From contig WYBM01000015.1 in the NCBI GenBank assembly GCA_011525915.1, positions 1 to 64,000 on the forward strand: 64,000 bases of DNA, given 5' to 3'. Below the pieces are notes generated by a model. That model saw only the letters and a program-made list of their open reading frames with translations. It was not told the DNA's origin and searched no databases. The stretch comes from Ardenticatenaceae bacterium (lineage in GTDB: Bacteria > Chloroflexota > Anaerolineae > Promineifilales > Promineifilaceae). Shown piece by piece: positions 59,644 through 64,000 of this stretch; the first letter of the stretch is position 1, and each line of letters begins with the position of its first letter. The position numbers were made by a program, and so were the translations under genes.

Positions 59644-60309
59644 ATGGGCTGCACAAAAAGGATGGGGTTGTTGCTGATAGGTTGTCTCTTGTTGGCCGGC
59701 TGTGCATTGGGAAGTTCCGATGTAGACGCTTGTGATGCCGGCGGTGCGCTGTTTTTTGATGATTTTAGCGGCCAGCAGCGTTGCGGCTGGCGAGAATATA
59801 ACCAGAGTGGGGCAGTGGCAGCGATAGACCAGGAGGCAGGGGTGCTGGCGATCAGCACCAGCCAGCCGGGGCAACTCTGGTGGACAAACCCAGGGCGTGA
59901 CTTTGATAACGTAATCATCACCACACGTGCGACCCAGGTTAGCGGCCCCAATAATAACGCACTTGGTGTCATTTGCCGCTACCAGGACGAAAACAATTTT
60001 TACATTTTCCTGATCAGCGGCGATGGGTATTATGCCATCGGCAAATACCAGACGGGCACGCCACAAATCATATACCTGACGGAAAACCAGGAATACATTC
60101 CATCGGAGGCCATTCAACAAGGGGTGGCGACCAATGAGATTCGGGCCAGTTGTGTGGGTAACGAGCTGGGCTTGCAGGTGAATGGGGTGCCCTTGGTGAC
60201 GGTGGTTGACCCCACCTTTGTGCGCGGTGACGTGGGTGTAGGCGTCAGTACACTGGATCCGGGTACGGCCGTGGTTCAATTTGATGATTTCCGTGTCTTG
60301 CAGCCGTAG
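59644..60309 (+). CDS. Lipoprotein with LamG-like beta-sandwich domain
   Basis: A 221-residue lipoprotein: signal peptide LLLIGCLLLAGC with lipobox LAGC (Cys22). The mature part has FFDDFSG, the jelly-roll strands IITTRATQVSGPNNNALGVI and YQDENNFYIFLISGDGYYAI, and FDDFRV near the end, as in 3-keto-disaccharide hydrolase/DUF1080-like or LamG-like domains that bind glycans. No catalytic residues are evident. It is followed by a second lipoprotein of the same fold, with a 10-nt gap. Confidence 0.82.
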   Translation: MGCTKRMGLLLIGCLLLAGCALGSSDVDACDAGGALFFDDFSGQQRCGWREYNQSGAVAAIDQEAGVLAISTSQPGQLWWTNPGRDFDNVIITTRATQVSGPNNNALGVICRYQDENNFYIFLISGDGYYAIGKYQTGTPQIIYLTENQEYIPSEAIQQGVATNEIRASCVGNELGLQVNGVPLVTVVDPTFVRGDVGVGVSTLDPGTAVVQFDDFRVLQP

Positions 60310-60319
60310 GCGATGGCCG

Positions 60320-60967
60320 ATGACGGGTGGCCGGCGGTCACTTTTGGCGCTTGTTCTCTCGCTGTTTCTGGCTGGTTGTTTCCAGGATGGGGTGGGCGTG
60401 TTAGGGGAAGATGTGCTGTTTCATGATGAATTTGTGGCCGGGCAGATTGGCCCCTGGCAAATGGAGGGTGATGCACTGGGACGCACGACCATCATCAACG
60501 AACAACTGGTGCTGGATTTGAGCGCGCCCAATATTATGCAGTTCTCTACCTTGCCACAGCCTATATTTCAGGATTTTATATTGGAGGTAGAGGCACGGCC
60601 GCTGCAGGGCGATCTGGCCAACAGTTATGGCGTGCTCTTTCGCATGCAGAGCCCCAACCAGTTTTACCGCTTTGAACTGACCGGGAATGGCACCTATATT
60701 CTGGAACGCCGCAATGCCGATGGTACCTGGTCTCGTTTTATTAAAGAGTGGACGGCACACCCGGCTATTCAGCAGGGGCACAACGTGACAAATCGCATTC
60801 GCATTGAAGCCGTTGGCCCGGCTATTTCTGTTTATGTGAATGATACCCTGGTGCAGCAGGCCAGCGATTCAGCGTATGCCAGCGGGCAGATTGCCCTGGA
60901 TGCCGGTACGTTTGGCGACCCCCTCATGCAGGTGGCCTTTGATAATGTGGTTGTGCGTGAACCTTGA
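60320..60967 (+). CDS. Second lipoprotein with LamG-like domain
   Basis: A 215-residue lipoprotein: LLALVLSLFLAGC gives the lipobox. The mature domain repeats the layout of its neighbour (LFHDEFVAGQIGPWQ, YGVLFRMQSPNQFYRFELTG, GTYILERR, and the ending FDNVVV), so the pair arose by tandem duplication. The frame opens further upstream (60284) but 60320 gives a normal signal peptide. It ends 2 nt before the kinase-like gene start. Confidence 0.8.
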   Translation: MTGGRRSLLALVLSLFLAGCFQDGVGVLGEDVLFHDEFVAGQIGPWQMEGDALGRTTIINEQLVLDLSAPNIMQFSTLPQPIFQDFILEVEARPLQGDLANSYGVLFRMQSPNQFYRFELTGNGTYILERRNADGTWSRFIKEWTAHPAIQQGHNVTNRIRIEAVGPAISVYVNDTLVQQASDSAYASGQIALDAGTFGDPLMQVAFDNVVVREP

Positions 60968-60969
60968 GT

Positions 60970-61824
60970 ATGTTGGATTTACGTCAGGAGGTTGAAACGG
61001 CCGTTAACCGGCGCCCCGTAGATATTGCCCCCCTTAGCGGCGGCTGCGTCGGGCAGGTGTACCGCGTTCACCTGGCGGGGGGTGAAACGGTGGTAGTGAA
61101 GTTTGATGACGGCCGTGCCCCTAAATTAGGGGTGGAAGCTATGATGCTGCGCTATCTGAAGCAGCACTCACCGCTGCCTGTACCAGCCGTCATCTACAGC
61201 GCAGATCACCTGCTCATCATGGAATACTTACCAGGAGAAAGCCGCTTTTCGGCGTTGGCGCAGGCACATGCGGCAGATCTGCTGGCGGCACTGCATGAGG
61301 TGAGCGTACCAGTTTATGGCTTTGAACAGGATACACTCATTGGTGGGTTGGCTCAGCCGAATCCCTGGATGAACACCTGGGTGGACTTTTTTCGGGAACA
61401 CCGGCTCATGAGTATGGCCACCGATGCAGCCGCGCTGGGGCGTTTGCCAGTCTCTTTTTTAGGGCGGCTGGAAAATTTATGTGCCCGGTTGGATGAATGG
61501 CTGGTGGAACCGGCCCGGCCGTCACTGCTGCACGGTGACGTATGGACGACCAACGTGCTGGCAGCGGGTGACCGCATCACCGGCTTTGTAGACCCGGCCA
61601 TCTACTACGGCCATCCAGAGGTTGAACTGGCTTTTACTACCTTGTTTGGCACGTTTGGTGAGCCGTTTTTTAGCCGGTACCAGGAAATACGGCCGTTACC
61701 CCCCGGTTTTTTTGAGACCCGACGTGACATTTACAACCTCTATCCTCTGCTTGTCCACGTCAATCTTTTTGGCGGTGGTTATGTCCACACTGTAGAGTCC
61801 ACCCTGCGTCGTTTTGGTTTTTGA
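60970..61824 (+). CDS. Fructosamine kinase family protein
   Basis: A 284-residue phosphotransferase. The N-lobe has SGGCVGQVYRVHL and VVVKFD (ATP-anchoring Lys), the catalytic loop is LLHGDVWTTNVL (HGDxxxxN), and the metal-binding Asp is in GFVDPAIYYGHPEVEL. These are the conserved blocks of FN3K/YniA enzymes, which phosphorylate ketosamines on proteins to drive deglycation. The start is ATG 60970, 2 nt after the previous stop. A TTG at 60964 overlaps it. Confidence 0.9.
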   Translation: MLDLRQEVETAVNRRPVDIAPLSGGCVGQVYRVHLAGGETVVVKFDDGRAPKLGVEAMMLRYLKQHSPLPVPAVIYSADHLLIMEYLPGESRFSALAQAHAADLLAALHEVSVPVYGFEQDTLIGGLAQPNPWMNTWVDFFREHRLMSMATDAAALGRLPVSFLGRLENLCARLDEWLVEPARPSLLHGDVWTTNVLAAGDRITGFVDPAIYYGHPEVELAFTTLFGTFGEPFFSRYQEIRPLPPGFFETRRDIYNLYPLLVHVNLFGGGYVHTVESTLRRFGF

Positions 61825-61843
61825 GCAAAGTGGAGAGCGTTTT

Positions 61844-61903
61844 ATGGCAGATAAGCCGGCGCGGCTGGCGCGCCTGAAAAAGCTGGCGGAAAGCGGGGAA
61901 TAA
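61844..61903 (+). CDS. Possible 19-residue small ORF
   Basis: ATG 61844 with GGAG 8 nt upstream encodes a very basic 19-residue peptide (MADKPARLARLKKLAESGE) and stops 3 nt before the next start. It sits between the fructosamine kinase and the 68-residue protein genes. It could be a translation-coupling leader or chance. Low support. Confidence 0.3.
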   Translation: MADKPARLARLKKLAESGE

Positions 61904-61906
61904 TAC

Positions 61907-62113
61907 ATGGCTCGGCGCTTATTTGAGCTGTTTCCGGTGGGTACGTCTGTGGAGATTTTGCTACACGACGCATGGTGGTCTGGCATTGTTGTGCGCCATG
62001 ATCATCCGGCAGTATGGGTAGAAACGGCTGACGGCCGTGCCTGGTTTGTCACCAATCGCCAACGGATAAGACGCGTAAAACCTGCGGGAAGTTCACAGCT
62101 TCCGGAAGGTTGA
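61907..62113 (+). CDS. Small SH3-like protein of unknown function
   Basis: A 68-residue protein. The pattern of strands (SVEILLHDAWWSGIVVRHDH then VWVETADGRAWFV) suggests a small SH3/Tudor-like barrel. No known family is recognised. Its stop overlaps the methyltransferase start as TGATG, so the two are coupled. Confidence 0.65.
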   Translation: MARRLFELFPVGTSVEILLHDAWWSGIVVRHDHPAVWVETADGRAWFVTNRQRIRRVKPAGSSQLPEG

Positions 62114-62826
62114 TGGCCATGCGTCTAGAAATTGTCCACAGGCTGCTCAATTTAAACCGGCGCTTTTATGACACCTATGCCGGAGATTTTGCGCAGACGC
62201 GCCAGGAAATCAACCCGGGGTTTGAGAAGCTGCTTGCCTATCTACCCCACCCCTGCCCTCTACTGCTAGATGTCGGCTGCGGCAACGGCCGTTTTGGCCA
62301 CTTCTTGCAGCAGCACCAGGCGATTGGCGCTTACGTGGGCGTAGATTTTAGCGAGAGCCTGCTGGCCATAGCGGCCACCCTGGCCACCGGTACATTTATA
62401 GCCCGCGACCTCAGCCAGCCCGGCTGCCTGGATGGGTTGGGGACGTTTACGGCCATTGCCTGCCTGGCAGCGCTGCACCACATCCCTGGCCGTGACAACC
62501 GGGTACGTTTGTTACAGGAAATGGGGGCGCATCTGGCACCGGCGGGCCTTATGTTCCTCTCTACCTGGCAATTTACTGGCAGTGACCGGCAGCAGCGTAA
62601 AATTCGTGACTGGGCCGAGGTTGAACTGGCACCAGAAGACGTAGAGCCAGGTGACTACCTGCTGACCTGGCAGCGTGGTGGTTTTGCTTACCGCTATGCC
62701 TGCCTGATTGACGAAACGGAAATGGTGGCGCTGGCCGCAGATGCCGGTCTGAAATGGGCACATCACTTTCGCAGCGACGGCCGTGAAGGTGACCTGGGTC
62801 TGTACTCAGTGCTCAGTAAGCAGTAA
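62113..62826 (+). CDS. Class I SAM-dependent methyltransferase (Trm9-like)
   Basis: A 237-residue methyltransferase. Near the N-terminus LNRRFYDTYAGDFAQTRQ matches the FYxxxAxxFxxTR block of Trm9/ALKBH8 tRNA wobble-uridine methyltransferases. Motif I is LLDVGCGNGRFGHF; motif IV region is CLAALHHIPGRDN. The bacterial homologs' substrate is not established, so the tRNA role is family inference. The start at 62113 overlaps the preceding stop. An ATG at 62119 is possible. Confidence 0.88.
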   Translation: MAMRLEIVHRLLNLNRRFYDTYAGDFAQTRQEINPGFEKLLAYLPHPCPLLLDVGCGNGRFGHFLQQHQAIGAYVGVDFSESLLAIAATLATGTFIARDLSQPGCLDGLGTFTAIACLAALHHIPGRDNRVRLLQEMGAHLAPAGLMFLSTWQFTGSDRQQRKIRDWAEVELAPEDVEPGDYLLTWQRGGFAYRYACLIDETEMVALAADAGLKWAHHFRSDGREGDLGLYSVLSKQ

Positions 62827-62936
62827 ATGGCATGGCATCATTAAAAGGTTAACCGTCCAGTGATTGCTGGTTGCCAGATTGACCGCGGTTGACACCCCCC
62901 CTGCCAATGTTACAATCTAAAGTGGAGGAAAAATAG

Positions 62937-63386
62937 ATGACTTTAAAGGAACAGTTAACCGCCGAATTAAAAACAGCGATGCGTGGCGGCGACGTGGAAC
63001 GACGGGACACTATTCGCCTGTTGCAGGCCGCGATTAAACAGGAAGAAATAGACAACCAGGTAACGCTGGATAATGAAGGCGTCACGGCCGTGTTACTAAA
63101 ACAGGCCAAACAGCGCCGTGAGAGCATTACGGATTATACTAAAGCTGGTCGTGAAGACCTGGCTGGCGAAGAACAACGCCAACTGGCCATCATCGAAACG
63201 TTTCTGCCGCAAATGATGAGCCGGGAAGAAGTGGAAAAGGTGGCCCGGCGGGTGATAACCGACCTGGGCGTAACCGATGCAAAAGGGATGGGGCAGGTGA
63301 TGGCCCGGTTGATGCCCCAAGTAAAAGGAAAGGCTGACGGCCGTATTGTAAATGAGGTGGTTCGTGATTTGCTGCAAAGCCCTTGA
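62937..63386 (+). CDS. yqeY: GatB/YqeY domain protein
   Basis: A 149-residue protein of the YqeY family, related to the tRNA-binding tail of GatB. Blocks include KEQLTAELKTAMRGGD, RLLQAAIKQEEID, IIETFLPQMMSREEVEKV and GQVMARLMPQVKGKADGRI, close to the family consensus throughout. GGAGG lies 9 nt upstream of the start. The PgpH-like HD gene follows after 20 nt, a frequent pairing near PhoH/YbeY-type genes, which here are presumably beyond the window. Confidence 0.93.
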   Translation: MTLKEQLTAELKTAMRGGDVERRDTIRLLQAAIKQEEIDNQVTLDNEGVTAVLLKQAKQRRESITDYTKAGREDLAGEEQRQLAIIETFLPQMMSREEVEKVARRVITDLGVTDAKGMGQVMARLMPQVKGKADGRIVNEVVRDLLQSP

Positions 63387-63406
63387 TCTTCCAGGTGAAC
63401 GTCCTT

Positions 63407-64000
63407 ATGGATGAGCAACCACGGTGGCGACGTGTCATCCAAGATTCGATCTTGGGAATTTTTATGGCTGTGCTCACCGTCAGCTTGACACTTATATTTT
63501 CCTTTAACTTGCTGGCTCCAGATGATGTGCGTGTGCAGGTGGGTTTACCCGCGCCTGAAGACATCTTTGCCCCACGGGCCATCGCTTACGAAAGCGCGGT
63601 AGACCTGCGCAAAGCCCAAGAGCAGGCCAGAGCCTCTGTGTTGGAACAGTACAAACGGATCGAAGGGGACATTGGCCGGTTTCAACTGAATCAGGTAGCG
63701 CAAACGTTTGCCTTTATTGAAGTGATTCGCGCCGATACGCAGGCTTCCAGGGAAGCTAAGATTGTTTATTTACAAGCGATTGAAAGGGTGAACATGGAAG
63801 AGCAAATAGCCCTGGATTTGCTCAACATGAACGACGCGGATTTCACGGAAGTAACCGCAGAGGTACAGCGCATTGTTAGTGTTGTGATGCGCCGGGAAAT
63901 TCGGGAAAATCAACTACGTGACGTGCAGCAGTCAGCCCAACGGGAAGTAAGCCTGCAATTAACACCCACCCAAGAACGGGTGGTCAGTGCGCTGGCGCCG
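63407..64000 (+). CDS. PgpH/YqfF-like 7TMR-HD hydrolase, N-terminal part
   Basis: The gene runs off the right edge; 198 codons are present. A single N-terminal membrane helix (ILGIFMAVLTVSLTLIFSFN, ~17-36) is followed by an extracytoplasmic helical domain with VGLPAPEDIFAPRAIAYES and a long coiled-coil stretch, as in 7TMR-HDED proteins such as PgpH. Full-length relatives have seven TM helices and a C-terminal HD domain that degrades cyclic-di-AMP. The HD part is outside the window. It lies 20 nt after yqeY. Confidence 0.85.
   Translation, partial: MDEQPRWRRVIQDSILGIFMAVLTVSLTLIFSFNLLAPDDVRVQVGLPAPEDIFAPRAIAYESAVDLRKAQEQARASVLEQYKRIEGDIGRFQLNQVAQTFAFIEVIRADTQASREAKIVYLQAIERVNMEEQIALDLLNMNDADFTEVTAEVQRIVSVVMRREIRENQLRDVQQSAQREVSLQLTPTQERVVSALAP

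Noticed and set aside
1-64000. tRNA or rRNA genes
   Set aside because: No cloverleaf-compatible stretches with a T-loop GGTTCRA pattern or rRNA-like sequence were noticed between genes. A tRNAscan run would settle this.

Overview
The window looks like a chromosome segment of a Chloroflexota bacterium (Anaerolineae/Caldilineae-like). This assignment is inference. It rests on very large multi-domain signalling proteins, secreted proteins with a short C-terminal YLPMLVK-type tail, a death-like effector-associated domain of a type common in that phylum, and a dense scatter of the palindrome ACGGCCGT (about 100 copies by eye). UGA and UAG both serve as ordinary stops. One in-frame UGA appears to encode selenocysteine.

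Layout. 1-2.5 kb: end of a xylose-type sugar ABC importer (binding protein, single-domain ATPase, permease). 2.6-4.6 kb: minus-strand operon of a membrane protein, an acetyltransferase and a TetR regulator, under a promoter whose -10 overlaps a perfect 28-bp palindrome. 5-9.4 kb: a secreted beta-helix/beta-propeller/IPT protein. 9.5-16 kb: M20 peptidases with a SanA-like protein, a WYL regulator, a DUF protein and an aminotransferase. 16-19.6 kb: a TetR, cytochrome P450, peroxiredoxin-like selenoprotein and nitrilase cluster. 19.7-21.4 kb: a TetR, DUF4188 and PPOX unit with matching operators before the first two genes. 21.6-26.2 kb: a ParA-like ATPase, coiled-coil protein, sensor kinase and response regulator operon.

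26.4-58.6 kb is a signalling island. It holds two giant proteins with paired class III cyclase domains, a STAND-type NTPase and TPR-like repeats, resembling soluble adenylyl cyclase. Between them lies a minus-strand gene joining a death-like domain to a 2H-phosphoesterase-like domain. Next comes an operon of ABC exporter, zinc-finger protein and NHLP-like leader peptide (possible RiPP precursor). A long minus-strand run follows: a five-GAF hybrid kinase, a response regulator, two paralogous Ser/Thr kinase-AAA-GAF-histidine kinase proteins (one with His replaced by Arg in the H-box), and a response regulator fused to a complete class III cyclase. 58.8-64 kb: housekeeping and mixed genes (cobalamin adenosyltransferase, CcmD-like peptide, two lipoproteins, fructosamine kinase-like protein, Trm9-like methyltransferase, YqeY, and the start of a PgpH-type HD protein).

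Three copies of a ~103-bp intergenic element with 11-bp terminal inverted repeats, plus related ACTG-rich tandem arrays, sit between genes. The strongest leads are the selenoprotein with its SECIS-like hairpin, the death-domain/2H protein, the NHLP peptide/exporter operon, the ACGGCCGT palindrome, and the arginine-substituted kinase.
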